A stretch of DNA of 64,000 nt from Strigamia acuminata (GCA_949358305.1 OX442320.1:12044259-12108258), one strand, 5' to 3'. Shown: positions 36,346 to 54,960, counted from the first letter of the stretch. Program-made: numbers and translations. The notes: a model not told the origin generated them from the sequence alone.

Positions 36346-39300
36346 GTTCCATTTTAAATTATTTCTTTTCTTTGCAATTAATCACGACGATCAAGAAATA
36401 ATAATAAAAATAAAAAAACAAAAACAACAAATAAACAAGAGAGCCCTAGTGACAGTTTGCCGATATCATTGTCGGCTGAAGGTTTTTCGCAAATCGTCTT
36501 GGGAAATCCCTTTTGTCGTTTTGAGCTTTTTCTGCTCCGAGAACGTAATGATGGGGGGGAAAGAACGAGAGGTCCAGTTTGAATAAATAAAATAAATAAA
36601 TAATTGGATATCCGACGATAGTCGTTGGAGCGACTCGACTTGTTTTCTTCGAAATGGCGGTTGGTTTGTTTTTTAAATTTAAATAAGAATTTTTTATTTT
36701 TCTTTTTTTCTTATAATTTGAGTGCGCGGGATACGCCCCGAGATGCGTCGAGATTGTGGTTCGGGCGAGGGGTGCCGATGCGGAGTTGATCTAGAGGGGG
36801 TGGAGTCAATTTTGTCACGGGATACTTTCGGTGAGATCAAAGAATTAATGGAATGAACGCCTTCTGTGGATTTTCGTCTTTTTTGTAATTAACGCGCGTT
36901 TATTGGTTTTTTTTTTTTGAAAAAAATGTCATTCTTGCGCATTTGGGAAAGTGGTCTGGTGTGTCTGTCTTTTTTTTCGTTCTTTCTTTCTATCTCGTGT
37001 TGATTCGGTTAGGTCTGGCGCGGCGCCGGGTCTATAGGAGAAGATCATTTGCATTTTGACGGAATTTTACCGCGCGCCCAGGTGTGCGAGGAAAAAGAAT
37101 GAATTTTTTGTCTTCGTGTTTGGATTTTTTTGTGCGATTTTCGGAATAAGGAGATTGTATTTATAATTAGACACGTGTGAGATGCGAAGTTGGGACATTT
37201 AATAGCTTATACTTTGCACATTAGCGTAATCCATTACGTGAAATTAGAGTAATTTGTTGTTAAATACGAGTTGAGTTTGTGCTCTTCGCTCTTCGCTCTT
37301 CACTCTTCGCTCCTAGCTCTTCTCTTCTCTTCTCTTCTCTTTTCCTCTCTTCTCTTCCGCGGATTTTTATATGTTTAAATTGTCATTTGTCATTTCGAAA
37401 TGATTAAAGAAATGGCTATTGTCGTTTCGTCTCCATTTTGTCATGGAATTGGATGCTCGTACGAAATGAAGTCACCTAAGGTTGAATTTTCTTTTTTCTT
37501 TTTTCTATTGAGGAACGAGCAGATTAGATCGGTTTGTTCTGTTGACTTTAACGAAAAAAAAGGACAAAATGTGACATATTGGCCTATTATTTGCGTTACA
37601 TTTTTTATTTATTTTATTTTATTTTATTTTTTTTTAAAATGGAGAGAGAAAAAAATGATTTGTTCTGGAAAAATAAAAGAATATCGGATGTATGAGGAAT
37701 TGATTTTTCTTTGGTCATGCGAGAACGAATTAAAAAGAAGATAGAGAAGAGGCAGAAGGAAGGAGGGAGGGAGAGAGAAGGAGAGGGTCGTGAGAGGAGA
37801 ATATTTGTGGGCTGATTTTTGCGTGTTAATGAATATTGAGTTTGTTGAGTTTGGGAATTGAATAATTTAGGGAACAGAAGTAGAAAGTTTGAAATTTCTT
37901 CTTTTTCTTTCATATTCGAGGGGTGGATGCAACGTGCTTTGCGCCGCGTGCAACGTGCTGCGAGCTAGCTCGGTCAAGCGTTAAATATTTGACTGGTATC
38001 GCAATCGGCGTGTTTAGCGGTACATTGGTTGGTTTTCGGTGAAGGTGAAGGTGGGCGAGTAGTGTATGAGCGAGTGTCGGTTTTCCGTTTATGGAGAATG
38101 ATGTAATTGGAGAGGCTTGAAACTGATTGTCAAAGGAAAATGGGGAGGTAAGAAATGCGATTGGAACATCTTGGGTTGCACCGATTTGGAATCCAATCGA
38201 AGTTGTCCAATAATAAAACGGAATTAACGATTCAATGAAATCGCTCTGGCAAATAAATGGATTTCATTACGGCCCAAAATGTGCTACCGTAGTACAATTT
38301 TGACACTTTTGGACTATGCCAAAAACAAAATAAAACAAAATGCAACTCAAATAACTGGCAATGTGCCGAACTACCGTAGTGTCATTGTGAATTCGTAGGA
38401 CATAGAACACACAAGTTAAGCAGTCACTACTTGGATGGGTGATGGCGACCCATGAAAAAAGTGTTAGTACTTATGTTCTTGCACGACGAGGTAAAAACAC
38501 GAACACGTGACTTTTTAAGTGTTTCTAGGTTAGAACACCTGCGATTGATTTCTGTGAAAATGCATAAACTGAAAAATGTTTGATTTTGTATATATATATT
38601 TATGTACTCGTAAAAATTTGATGGGCGAAAAGGGTTCGCGAAAGGGAAAAAGTTTAAGAAGCCTCGCTGTAGAAGGTCGTCTTTCCCACATGGCAGTCCT
38701 CAGTCTCCAGTCTCCAGTCCCCAGTCCTCGGACAAGCACTGCACTCTGCTTACGGGGTTACGACCAGGCTAAGTGTCACAATATACTTATACTTATACTT
38801 ACATTTAAGCTGGATAAATCAAGAAATTTGTATAAGAGCCCACAAATGGATGTTCAGTGAAGTGACACGAACACGAAGACGAACAATCGTAAGAGAGAAA
38901 TGAGAGCGAGCTTTTAGGTTGAATGCAAAATGAGGAGTAGTTGTTTAAAAATAATAATAATAATGAATAACATTTTGGTTGAGTTTTTAGTTTTTAGTTT
39001 GCGTTGAAAAGTGATAGCGAAATGAGGGCTTAAAATGCTGATGATGGCGATGGTGTTATTGTAATGTTTGTCCAGTGGGCTTGCAGGTAAGGTAATATTG
39101 ACCGTTGATTAAGAGTAAAGCGAGAACAAATATCTGTAGGCGCACGTTGCGGATGTGCAAATTCCGAGCGCCAGACGCCATAGCTTATTTATTTATTCAA
39201 CAGGTTATTATTTATTTTTCTTAATTAATTGAAAGGTAAGTTAAGTCTGACTTGTGAGTTTTGTTGTTAACACGGCGAGGGCAGGGCAGTTGGGGCGTTT

Positions 39301-42300
39301 GGTTTGCAAGGTTTGCTGGTTTGCTGGTTTGCTGGTTTGCTGATTGATTCATTCGTTCGTTCGTTGACCTTTGGGAGTGAAAAGTGATTCTATTTCCGGT
39401 GCACTCTGGCAGAACAAAGCTTTTAGAGCAATGGCAAGTGACCGAGAAGAGAAGAGAGAGAAGAGAAGAGAAGAACCGTTTAATAGAATAAAACACTAGC
39501 GATAGCGAGCGGCGTGTAATCAGATCACGGCTTAATCAATAATGATTTCGATATTGTATTGCAACCAAGGTGAAATCGAACGAGCCAGGAAGTGAGTGAG
39601 TGCCGAACGATTCGATCCGATCCGGGTTTGCGGGTTAATTGCAATTAAACATGCACACGTTAGAGTGATGATGACACGACATTATTATATTAGATTATAT
39701 TATATTACATATGAAAAAGATTTCTCTTCTCTTTTTTTTTCTCGCTCTGAAAAATGAAAATGCACAATTCAAGATGGCGCTAGTCGTTTTAAGTCCCGAG
39801 CCCGACATAGGTTTTACATTTTTCAGATTTTTACGACATTTTGCGCAAATATTCTGACATATTTTTGTGGTGAGAAAGTGCATTCAACTCGTAAAAGGAG
39901 AAGACAGAAAGGGAGAAGCCACTTATGAATGAGCGCACTTATTTCATACCAGACGGCGCGGGCGCGTTGGGAAGGAAGAAACTAAGACACTTAGACATTT
40001 AAAGCGAGCGACAATGAAAGAAAGAAAGGCTCCTTTCTCAATTTCTCACTCGCCCTAAGATCAGAAATTGATTTAACTTGAGCAAAAGTTTGGTCAAAAC
40101 CAAGTTGTTGCTCATTTCACGAGTGAATTGAATAGAACGTTACGAGTATTATTACATTAGATTACATAACACGAAATTGTGTAATGAAGATGAGTTTTAG
40201 TGAAATTGTGCGTTTTTGTTGGTTTTGGAATTGAGAAATCAAGAATTTGTTTGGTTGTATTAACTTGTAAGTGATGATGAATGAGGGTAGATGGAGGGAA
40301 CTATTCGTGTCGAGCGATTAGCTCTAATCCTCGATCTTCTCGTGACAAGTTGATAAATAGTGGTGTTATTCCTTTTCTCCGTCGGTCGGAATAGCGATCG
40401 ATAGCGCCGAAAGAGACAAGTGCGCGGAATATCAATGCGCAATCTATCGCTTTTTTCTTTCGAATTACGTCTTTAAATGTGTTGGAATTATAAAATGTGC
40501 TTTCTGATCAATTGTCCGTACGTTCTCCTTAGTCAGGCCTAACCTAGGTACCTTTGCCTCAGCAGCCTAGGCGTCAGCGTCACGTATGAAAGTTTGAAGA
40601 GCAGCGCTCGCGGTGTTGTTTGAACGAACGAACGAACGAACGAATGAACGAACGAATTATTTAAGGTCTCTCTCTGCGCTCTTTCTTTTGCTTTCCTTTT
40701 TTCTATACCAAATGATAGAGCTGATGTATTTGTATTTGTATTTGTAGTCGCCTGTTTTTCTCTCTTTATCGTCGGAGACAAATCTCTTGATCTTTGTCCA
40801 TTTTCCGAATGGGAGGGATTTTGTTTTGTCTACTACTCTTCGCTCATGTCAATTTCTCAAAACACACACTCTCTCTATAGTTAAAGAAACCGAAAGGCCA
40901 ACGGAGCCATCGACTGCAAATAGAACTATTACCAAAGTCAAAAGGAGAGAGAGAGAAAGAAAAAAGAAAAAAAAAAGAAAGATTTTCGATCACATTCGAA
41001 TGGGATGTCACATAATGTATACCAAAAGCTGTCGAAGCACATTTAAAATGGCCATCTCGAGTTGAATCTCAATTTACACACTCGTTTTTCTTCTTCTCGA
41101 CGCCATCTTGGATTTTTAAATCAAAAATTCAGAAATTCAAAAATTATCCGATCGTTTTTTTTTGTTTTGTTTTGGATTTTCTTGTTTTTTCAATTCATTT
41201 TCTATTTGTATGTAAATAAAAAGATAAGACGTTGGTTTTTTTTCTTTTTCTTCTTTTTTCTTCTTTTTTTCTTTTTTTTTTTGGTGATTTTTGTATGCCA
41301 GGCACAATCTTTTTATGTGCGGCAATGAATCCGGGTCCAGGGGTAGTCAATTTATCACACGTGACATTTAAGTTTTCAATTCTCGCGAATGGAATTGTTC
41401 AATCTTAAATGCACTTTAATTAGAATTATAGAAAAATGAAATTAATTAAAAGCGAAATGTGGTTGCGGATCCCGGAGTGCGTTGTTGACACGCGCAACAT
41501 TAGAATCGAATCAATTATTAATTAAAAACGTACAAATTACGTCATTTCGCAAGCACGAGCTGAGCGTCGGTTTCCCCAATCAACAGTTGCTTCCTCCCGC
41601 AAAGAGGAATTAGCAAATAATGAAATTTCTCATCTCGAGTGCTCGGGGATCCTTAGGACCTTATCTAGGATTCTAGGGTGCTGCGGCCATCTGGTGTTGA
41701 TATTTTTAAAATGTCTCATTCTCGTTGCAATGATTTGGCAGCCAGCGCGATTGATAAACGTGTTGGAATGCGCGAAGAGAAAAGAGAAGAGAAAAGAGAT
41801 GAGGGAATCAATCTTTGCCTCCCCTAATTGCGTAAATGCGGCATAGATCATTGGCTCATTTAAATTGGAATCTCAAATATATTTCTTTTACTCATTTCTT
41901 TCTTTCTTTCTTTGGTTTTCTTTCTCTGCTGTGCGGTTAATGGAAGTCTGAGTTGTCTGGGTTCACTTAATGCACTTAACACGGGATGAAATGCTGAGTA
42001 AAGAACATTGGCGGGCTAATTTCATTGCTTATTGACGTGTTTCTCGGTGTTGACCATCTCTGTTTCTCTGTTTCTCTGCGCTGTGTTTCACGTGCTGGCG
42101 CTTTTAAAGTGTTTCCGCTCGGTGCGCAAATGGCGAATCGCAAATCCGTTTGAAAATTCAGCGTTCATTAATGTTTTTAATCTTGGACGTTGCACATTTT
42201 TTATGGAGAGCGATAAAAAGAAAGTAAGAGAAGAGAAGAGAAGAGAAGGGAAGGGAGGGAGGGAAAAGTTTTTGCGCGCTCGCACCACAGTAATCCAATA

Positions 42301-45300
42301 GTCGGCCATTTGTTTTTCAGACACCGTAATAGTTTGAGTGGCCGCTGGTCCGATCCAGTTCGATAGTCAAGTTGCATTTGCAGCGAGTAGAAGCGAGGAT
42401 ATTGTAGAAAGGAAGGAAAGCCTTGGCTCCTTCCTTCTCTCCCCGATTTTATTACGTATATGTGCGAGTCCATAAGACGTCATCATTCATTCTTGCACTT
42501 GTTTGTATTACGCCTATCCGACCGACCGTTGACTAGACTTACAGCAAAGGAGAGAAGAGAAATAAATAGAAAAACAATTCGATTAGGTTGAGTGATACTT
42601 ATCAAATTGCTTTCGCAATCGATAGAAATTAATGTTTTCTTTTGTTTTTCTCTTTTATTTTATTCTCCGTTTACTTCGTTTGGTTAAATTTGTGAGTACA
42701 ATACAAGTACGAGTACTTGTATTTGTTGTTGTTGATCTGTAATGACTTTTTGATTGGGTCGTTTGGAGAAATGCAAAACAGTTTGGAGATGAGAAAATGA
42801 AGGGAGATTTTGCCGGTGTAATCATAATTTGAGTGGTGAAATAACAAGATGCTCGTTGCCCGCTCGTCGGAAATGGAAGGCTTTGTTAGGCTTAACTTGA
42901 TGACGTGATATGTTTGTGCAATGAAGTCGCGAACACGCGAATCGACATGATGGCTCTAGAGATTTTGTGTCTAATAATTCGAAAAGTTTATTTTTTTTTT
43001 CTCTTTTCAGAAAGTTTTTTTTTTTTCTTTCTTTTTTTCTTCGTGTGTGTGTTTGGGATTAGAAAGTTTTGCCGGAAATGTGCAAAATGGTAACGGAAAT
43101 GGCGGGTAATGGTGGCGGCAACTCGTTTCGTTTCGGTGTGGAAAACGAGCGTCGGAAATGTACGTGGAATGTGTAATGGAAGAAAGTCGATAAGTAATAT
43201 GATATGGAAAAGTTGTATTATTAATAGTTGGGCAATAAATGCATTTGACATTAGATTTAAAGAAATGTCTATTGATGCAGGGAGACCGCACCTTGGGTGG
43301 GGTTAAACATAATGCGATACACTCGATTTGATCAAGAAATCAAAAGGAAAGTTTTTTTATTTTCTTTCTTTCTCTCTTTTTGAAATAAAAATGATGCAGG
43401 AATTTGAAATGGAGGGAAAAAACTGTGATTAAAAGAAAAATCTATAATGTTTGTATATTTTATGGCGATGTCATAAACTGGCGGTGAGTTATAAACGGCT
43501 ATAAATTGCGGACGAAGCATTAAAGGCTTTTAGGGGAAAATATGAGTAAATTGACATTGGTATACATTTTATCTATAAATATTTATTTTTATCTATACTT
43601 ATTGAACAACAACATTTTCTAAACAGCCAACGACACGTTCAAGTGATGTTCCAACCCCGGGTGAACAGTTACATGCTTTTTCCATTGCGGTGACAGAAAT
43701 GAAATGAAATGAAATGGAATGATGAAGAAGAAGAAGAAGAAGAAGAACAAACAAAAAAAATAGAAATAAATCTAAAAAATCTAAAAGTTTCTTCTTTCTT
43801 TCTCTATGATTCTATGATTCTATGAATAATCTCGCTCCGTAATTGCCTGCCTTAATCGGTCAATGCGTGTGCGTGTGTGTGTATTTGTATTTGACATTTA
43901 GTTGGTTTTTTTGGTGCGACTCCTGAGGGTACACGAGCTCAGATGTTGTCACTCTCCATTAGAGACTGGCACTATCAGTGACCCTCGGTGAAGGGTGTGT
44001 GGATTTGCGAAAGGCATGATGGGAATAAGATAGGCTTCCGATGAAGTGGAAGGAAGGAGTGTGATGGGCGCCCACAATTCTTTGCCCGGATCCCTGCGTT
44101 GATTGGTTGGTCCTTTTGGACCCACGCCAAAAGTCCACAGATCCCATTGAGAGAGAGAGAGCGAGAGAAAGAGGCACCAGTGGCACGAACACCCTCGGCT
44201 AGCGCGGTCTGACGGCTCGTACGAGTACAACTAACAAAGTAAGTTCAGAAAGAAATTCCTCTCGATTTTGGCATTGACAATTGCGTGGGCCTTTTCCTTT
44301 CGTTTCGTTCCGTTTCGTTTCGTTTCGTTTGATTAGGATTTAGGACGGGGCCACTTGACTCCGACAAGTTGTCAAGGTTCTTTTAATGAGTTAAATGTTT
44401 GGTTTTACAAGTTGTGCGCTTTGTGATTCGCGGCTAAGAGAAGGAAGGGAAAAGTAAAGAAGTTTTTCTTTTTGCTTTATGGGTCGTGTTTCAAATTAAT
44501 AGTCATACGTTTGCTCACAAATCTTCGCATTTTTTTTTCTTCTTTTCTTTTGTAATTTTCCATTTAAAGAGGGTTTTGTGCGCGGGAGAAAAGAGAAAAG
44601 AAATTGGTGAATAATTCATAGTGTGATTAAACTGGAATTTAGTGATTCGACCAATTGCACTCTTGTTATATAGAACTTCTTTCTTTTTTAATTTTTTTAT
44701 TTATTATTTTTATATATTTGTTTTAGGGAAAGTGCATTTTGTGCAATGTCATAAACAACCGACCAACCTGACTGGGCTGTATGCATTTGTTTGATTTTAA
44801 TAGAATTTCAGTGACATAACCATATTTTCTCATTACACAAGAAGGAAAAAAATGTTGGTATTGCAGGCAAGCGGGAGGAATTACGCTAGGTGCATCGATA
44901 TGCATCTGTTTTGATCAGATTTGGTGGCAGAGAAAGGAAAGCTGTAAATTTTTCATCGATGCAAGGCAAGATATGTTGCATTATTGATGCAGCAAACACA
45001 AAGTGCAACTTTACTCTCGCAATATGCGCTAAAACTTAACTTTTTTTCTTTCTTTCTTTTCTTTTTTTTCTGTTTTTTTTTCTTCTTCTTCCTTTTTCTC
45101 TCGCTGCTCCCACTGGTCTCGTCCCTGATTAGCGCTCGCCAACTTTTGATATTTTGATTTTGTTTATTTGAATATCAATGGGTTCATTTACATTCGCGGG
45201 AGGAAGTTGACAAGCGTAATTAGCTTTTAAAAGCACAAGGAGTATGATTTATTTTGAAATTAGCGTGGCTTGTTTGAGCCGAGCTGCTCAGCGGTTTGTT

Positions 45301-46300
45301 TCTTTTAAGACGAAACCGGAAAAATAAAAAGATGAAGGAAGGGATATAAATGTTGATTAAAGCAATTATAATGAATGCTTTGAGAGTTGAAACACTCGAC
45401 ACGTTTGTTGCGCCATGTTTTTTTAATATTTTTATATCAAGTTGATGGGATAAAGTGGAATTCACTTTTATCACACGCGAATATGGATGTAACGGTTTAC
45501 GCTTTACACTGTAGAGAGGTATACAGAGAGGTATAGACACGGCCTGCCTGTGCCTGCCTGCTTGCTTGCTGCTGCTTCATCCATATATTCCGACGCCAGG
45601 CCTCTCTGGAGATACTTACATTATTTATATAAGTCTAATCAGACCTCTGGCTCAGCTTTGGCAACCCTCAAACAGGACATGAATACTGAAAGCTTTGGGG
45701 GTAAGAGGAAGAAAAAAAAGAAGAAAAAAATTTAACTTTTTTAAATTTTTTAAAAAGAAATACGGAGTAATTTTTTTTTTTTTTTTTTTTTTTTTTCACT
45801 TTCTATTTAATGACAGGTAAATGACGAGTTTTAAATTGGGAAATGGGTTTGTAAGTGACTTTGATGGTTTCCAGTCACTGGCACACAAGTTAGCGGTAGT
45901 TGGGCGAGGAAAACATAAAAATATTTGATGATTTATCGGTTTTTTTTTTCTCTTTTTCTCTTTTTCTCTCTTTCTCTTTCTTTTTTGGATGAGGTAAAAA
46001 TTGGTGTTGGGATGTGTCACAAAGAGCGTTAACAAGTTGAGCGGAGTAGCCATTACTGTTTGATTCGATTTGTCACTTTTGACAGAAAGGAGAGCTTTCC
46101 CTGTCGACATGTTGATAACCAACAAATGTGCAATGACACATCAATTGCGAATTATTCGTCTCTATATTTTATTTTGTATAAATTGAATTGGGAATTGTAT
46201 CTATATCCTAAAGCAGAGTCTGTAAAAAAAGAAAAAGTAAAAAAAAGAAAAAAGAAAAGAAAAAAGAAGAAAAAAGAAGAAATGATTTGATTAGATTAGA
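36346..46300. other. 10 kb gene-poor AT-rich block with simple-sequence tracts
   Basis: No coding exon can be supported. It contains many strand-asymmetric purine/pyrimidine tracts, for example 37278-37360, 40938-40985, 41230-41285, 42225-42270, 43005-43045, 43726-43748, 45040-45095, 45770-45796 (T run), 45940-45985, 46225-46290, and short tandem repeats such as TTTGCTGG units at 39311-39341 and GAACGAAC units at 40622-40656. A GC-richer patch lies at 43930-44230. It may be an intergenic or regulatory region, or an intron of an unseen gene. Confidence 0.5.
38414..38442 (+). other. 5S rRNA-like internal promoter fragment
   Basis: AGTTAAGCAG (box A-like) followed 5 bp later by ACTTGGATGGGTGA (box C-like) matches two blocks of the 5S rRNA internal control region, but the intermediate element between them is missing and flanks do not match 5S rRNA. 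It fits a 5S-headed SINE remnant or a 5S pseudogene. Confidence 0.5.
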
Positions 46301-46329
46301 AAAGGAAAGAGAGAAAGAAAGGAAAGAAG

Positions 46330-46480
46330 GTGCGCGGGTTGTGATGCGCATGCTCAGTGGCAGCTGCACCTGTTTAAATTTTGTCCTTATGCTATACGAG
46401 GGGTGAAGAGGAAATTACGTTGCCGTGCCGCCAGGTGGCACACGGGTGACTGATGGCGCCCTGGGGTCCATGAGGGAACG
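46330..46480 (+). promoter_or_regulatory. GC-rich block with a CTCF-like motif upstream of CPED1
   Basis: GCCGCCAGGTGGCAC at 46427-46441 is a close match to the CTCF core. GCGCATGC, an NRF1 half-palindrome, occurs at about 46344. The block lies 0.75-0.87 kb before the CPED1 start codon, between the gene-poor block and the gene. Confidence 0.35.
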
Positions 46481-46873
46481 ATCAATGAAGGGAGTGAACG
46501 TCTCGCGACGGACGCACTCTTAGTAGACCCCGAAACGAACGGAACGAACGGAACGAAAAGAGAGAGAGCGCATTTAAATGAAGGAAAGAAAACAATGCGC
46601 GACTTTGATTGATGGATGGAGACGGAAGAAAAAGCGCTTTAATTCGTGTAATTTGGGGATAATTAAGTGGCGATTGGAGCATTTGTGTTTTCTTTTTTTC
46701 CTTGTATTCTCGTTTTAAATAAAGGTCGTGAATTCGTGTCGGGCATAAAAAGTGAATTCGTAGTCGGGCTGTGGTCCCCGGAGTGGAATTGGCCAGGCAA
46801 ATTTGTCGTTGCAATCTGGTTTTGTGTGTAAATGGAATGGAAGAGTGGCTCATTCATTGATTATTTCACTCGC

Positions 46874-46965
46874 CTCGGCCTCGCCTCAACTCAGCTCAAC
46901 TCAACTCAGCTCAACTCAACTCAACTCAACTCAACTCAACTCAACTCAAGTCAAGTCAAGTCGGG
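46874..46965 (+). repeat. CAACT pentanucleotide microsatellite
   Basis: Around 15 consecutive copies of CAACT with CAGCT and CAAGT variants, about 240 bp upstream of the CPED1 ATG. A good acceptor (TGTTTGTTTCAG) follows at about 47085, so the tract may lie in or near a 5' UTR intron. Confidence 0.85.
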
Positions 46966-47200
46966 ATCGAGTTGGGAAGGGGGGAGCATCTACTCGTAGC
47001 ATTATTTATTCTTCCTTGTCCTCCCCATCCCCAACTTAATCATTGATTTGTTTCTATTTTCTTTTCTGTTTGTTTGTTTGTTTCAGTTACAGCACGATGA
47101 AATTTGTATGCATTTGCTCATTCAGGTGACGGCGCCTCGCCTCAGGTATTAAATGGTGGACGGATGATTTGTTAGTTGCTAATAATTAGTTAGTAGAGCC

Positions 47201-52210
<5,010 letters not shown>

Positions 52211-52805
52211 TCAATTAATGAATACAATAAAATACAATACAATAAAATAAAATAAAATAAAATAAAATGAAGAATAAATAGCTAATAGGATCAAGTGCAA
52301 TGCAAACAAACGAGATTTAAGGACGAAGACAAGACAGCAATAATTGAATTGATTGAATTGAATTGAATTGAATTTGGTTCCTAAGGTAACCGTTGTTATA
52401 GGAGAAGGGAAACAGAGAAATGCAATTTACTACTATACTATAATAATAATATTGATAATATTGATACTATCATTACTACAAGTATGTACGATACTGTTAT
52501 TGTTATAAGCCGTGAAAAAGATGTGGTTCTATACATAGAATAGAGAGAAATTGCAAATAACAAACAAATAAATTGGGTTAGAAGCCTGAATATTTTATTT
52601 TCACATTTTGTTATTGTCAATTCGCTATTGAACGCAGCTTGGCTCGTTTCCAGGTCTCCAGATTTGTTTGTCAAACAGGAAAAGTTGCGAGCACACCACA
52701 ATAAGCGCCGTGACGCGCGCGACGGCCGCGGAGGCGAACAAAAGGAGCGCGCCAACAAAAGAAGTGAGCCTGTTTTGTCAATTCCAATCGAGAGAGAGAG
52801 AGAGG
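52211..52805 (+). other. CPED1 3' end and desaturase promoter/5' leader
   Basis: AT-rich AATAA repeats at 52225-52270 provide several poly(A) signals for CPED1. A GAATT repeat lies at 52345-52372. GC content rises from about 52640 into the SCD leader, which ends in a GAGAGAGAGAGAG run just before the ATG. Confidence 0.45.
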
Positions 52806-54086
52806 ATGGCACCGAACGAAACCGCGAGCACTCTGGCCGACGCCAATGTCAAACCCGAGACGAACGTGGAGAAACGGGACGACGCCTCGTCCTCGTCCTC
52901 GTACCGGCCCGTTTACGTCAAGCGAAACGTCGCGCTCTTCCTCTACCTCCACCTGTGCTCGCTCTACGGCTTCTATTTGCTCGTGTTTTACGCGAAACCG
53001 GCGAGCTTGGCCTGGAGTAAGTGGAAATGAAGCTTGGCCTCGAGCACACTTAAGATTAAATCAATGTTTGTGTACAGCTTACGTGTTGCTGGTAGTGACG
53101 ACGAAAGGAATCACGGCCGGGGCGCATCGACTGTGGGCGCACCGCACCTACAAGGCGCGCACGCCGCTGCGCATTTATCTGGCGTTTGCCAACGCGCTGG
53201 GTTTCCAAGTAAGTTTTTTTATTTCATTTCATTTCATTTCATTTCATTTCATTTCATTTGTGTTGCAGAATAGTATCTACGAGTGGAGTCGCGACCACCG
53301 CGTCCACCACAAGTTTTCCGAGACGGATGCCGACCCGCACAACGCGCGGCGCGGATTCTTCTTCGCGCACGTGGGTTGGCTCATCATGCGCAAACATCCC
53401 GAAGTGGTGAGGAGAGGCAAAACCGTCGACATGAGCGACCTCATGGCAGATCCCATCGTTCGTTGGCAAAAAAAGTAGCGTACTCACTATTTAAATATGA
53501 TGTTAAATGATTGGTAAATTGTGCTCAATTCGTACTTGTTTGACAGGTTTTACACGCCGTTGGTACTAACCATCGGCATTCTCATGCCAACGTTCGTTCC
53601 GATCAAGTTGTGGAACGAGGACATGATCACGGCTTTCTTCGTCTGCGCTTTCTTCCGCTTGACTTTCTCGCATCACGTAACGTGGTTGGTGAACAGCGCC
53701 GCGCACCTTTACGGCGATCATCCTTACGACTCGTGAGTAGTCACCCGTTGCATCATTTGTTTTTGTTTGTTTGTTCATTTTTCGATCTATTCTATTGCAG
53801 GAAAATCAACCCTGCGGAAAATGTGTTGGTGTCCATCTTGGCGATGGGTGAGGGCTTCCACAACTACCACCACACGTTTCCATGGGATTACGCCGCGTCG
53901 GAATGGGGATGGCAGAAGAACATGACCAAGTTCTTCATCGATTTGTGGGCGAAACTCGGCCTGGCCTACGACTTGAAGCGCGTCCCCAAGGATATCGTAT
54001 TGAAGCGCAAGAAGTACAACGGCGACGGATCGATGCCCTGGTACGACGAGGATTCTGCCAAGGAATATCTCAAATTTGACGATTGA
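52806..54086 (+). CDS. SCD: Stearoyl-CoA (delta-9) desaturase (5 exons, 339 aa)
   Basis: ER membrane di-iron enzyme that introduces the delta-9 double bond into palmitoyl- and stearoyl-CoA using cytochrome b5 electrons. Exons: 52806-53016, 53078-53208, 53269-53474, 53547-53732, 53801-54086. Three histidine boxes are intact: HRLWAH (in GITAGAHRLWAHRTYKA), HRVHH (in YEWSRDHRVHHKFSETDADPHN) and HNYHH (in GEGFHNYHHTFPWDYAASE); the extra iron ligand region NSAAHLYGDHPYD is also present. Four hydrophobic membrane spans are visible. The ATG at 52806 (MAPNETASTLAD) gives the family length; an in-frame upstream ATG at 52668 would add a 46-residue low-complexity leader and is less likely. AATAAA at 54195-54200. 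Intron 2 ends in eight ATTTC units. Confidence 0.96.
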
Positions 54087-54219
54087 ATTCCGTTGAATTA
54101 AATTAAATTAAATTTGAATAACGATTAAAAGACAAGATCTGTATTTATCTCTTATCTTTCTCTTTGTTTGACAATACACACTCGGGGAAAAACCAATAAA
54201 GCTTTTGACAGATTTATGT

Positions 54220-54960
54220 TTTCAACTTTTTATGGGACTTGATGATTCATTCGTTAACAAAGGCAAAGTTTTTGTTGCACACGCATTTATTGACAGATTC
54301 GAGTTAAAGGAAATCGGCTACAGGAAAAAATTATATCAAAATCCCACTCGAAAGAGCGGGTCTGTTTGCTTCATAGGAAAATCACAATTCAACAGAAATT
54401 CTGAATGAAAAGCGAGTGTGTAAAAGAACTACCCGGATCACGGGTTATTTATGCTTCGGACAACGTTTCGGACAACGTTTCCACCTCGTTTATTTATTCC
54501 CTGACCATAACCATCCATTCGAGCACGATTTTCGTCGATATCTTTTCCTTTTCGCCAAAGGAGGAGGTGACAAACATTCGCCGCTACAGTAGGCGAGGGA
54601 CGCTAAAATTAAGTAAAATTTTATTTTTAAAAACTCAAGTTACCTAACAAGAAAATTAAATAAACTTTTACCTCTCTAGGATTTCGTCTGAGAATACATT
54701 TCACAAGTTTTCTCGATTTTCGGACATCGTGGCGCGTGTAGTTTACGTGTTTTCTCACATGGTGGTAGAACATTCACATTTATGTTGGATGGAAGGAAGG
54801 AAGGAAAGTGTAATTTTTAAGTATTTTTTATTTTAATGCATGTTAAAATTTACAACTGTTTGATTAGAGATTTTTATTGTATTTTTTTTAGTTGGTTTTG
54901 TTTCAATCACGTGCCGAGTAGTTGCGAGTGTTCTCACTAAATAGCGTCATTTGGCTCTAT
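54220..54960. other. Intergenic, no gene supported
   Basis: Two overlapping plus-strand open frames (54205-54408 and 54405-54647) have no recognisable similarity and weak composition. A 12-bp direct repeat CGGACAACGTTT occurs at about 54458-54481. Confidence 0.4.

Noticed and set aside
43930-44230. 93-codon minus-strand ORF in a GC-richer patch
   Set aside because: Low-complexity Ser/Leu start derived from a GAGA tract and no recognisable domain; kept only as a compositional note.
54205-54647. Two overlapping plus-strand ORFs after SCD
   Set aside because: The first overlaps the SCD poly(A) region; no similarity or splice context.
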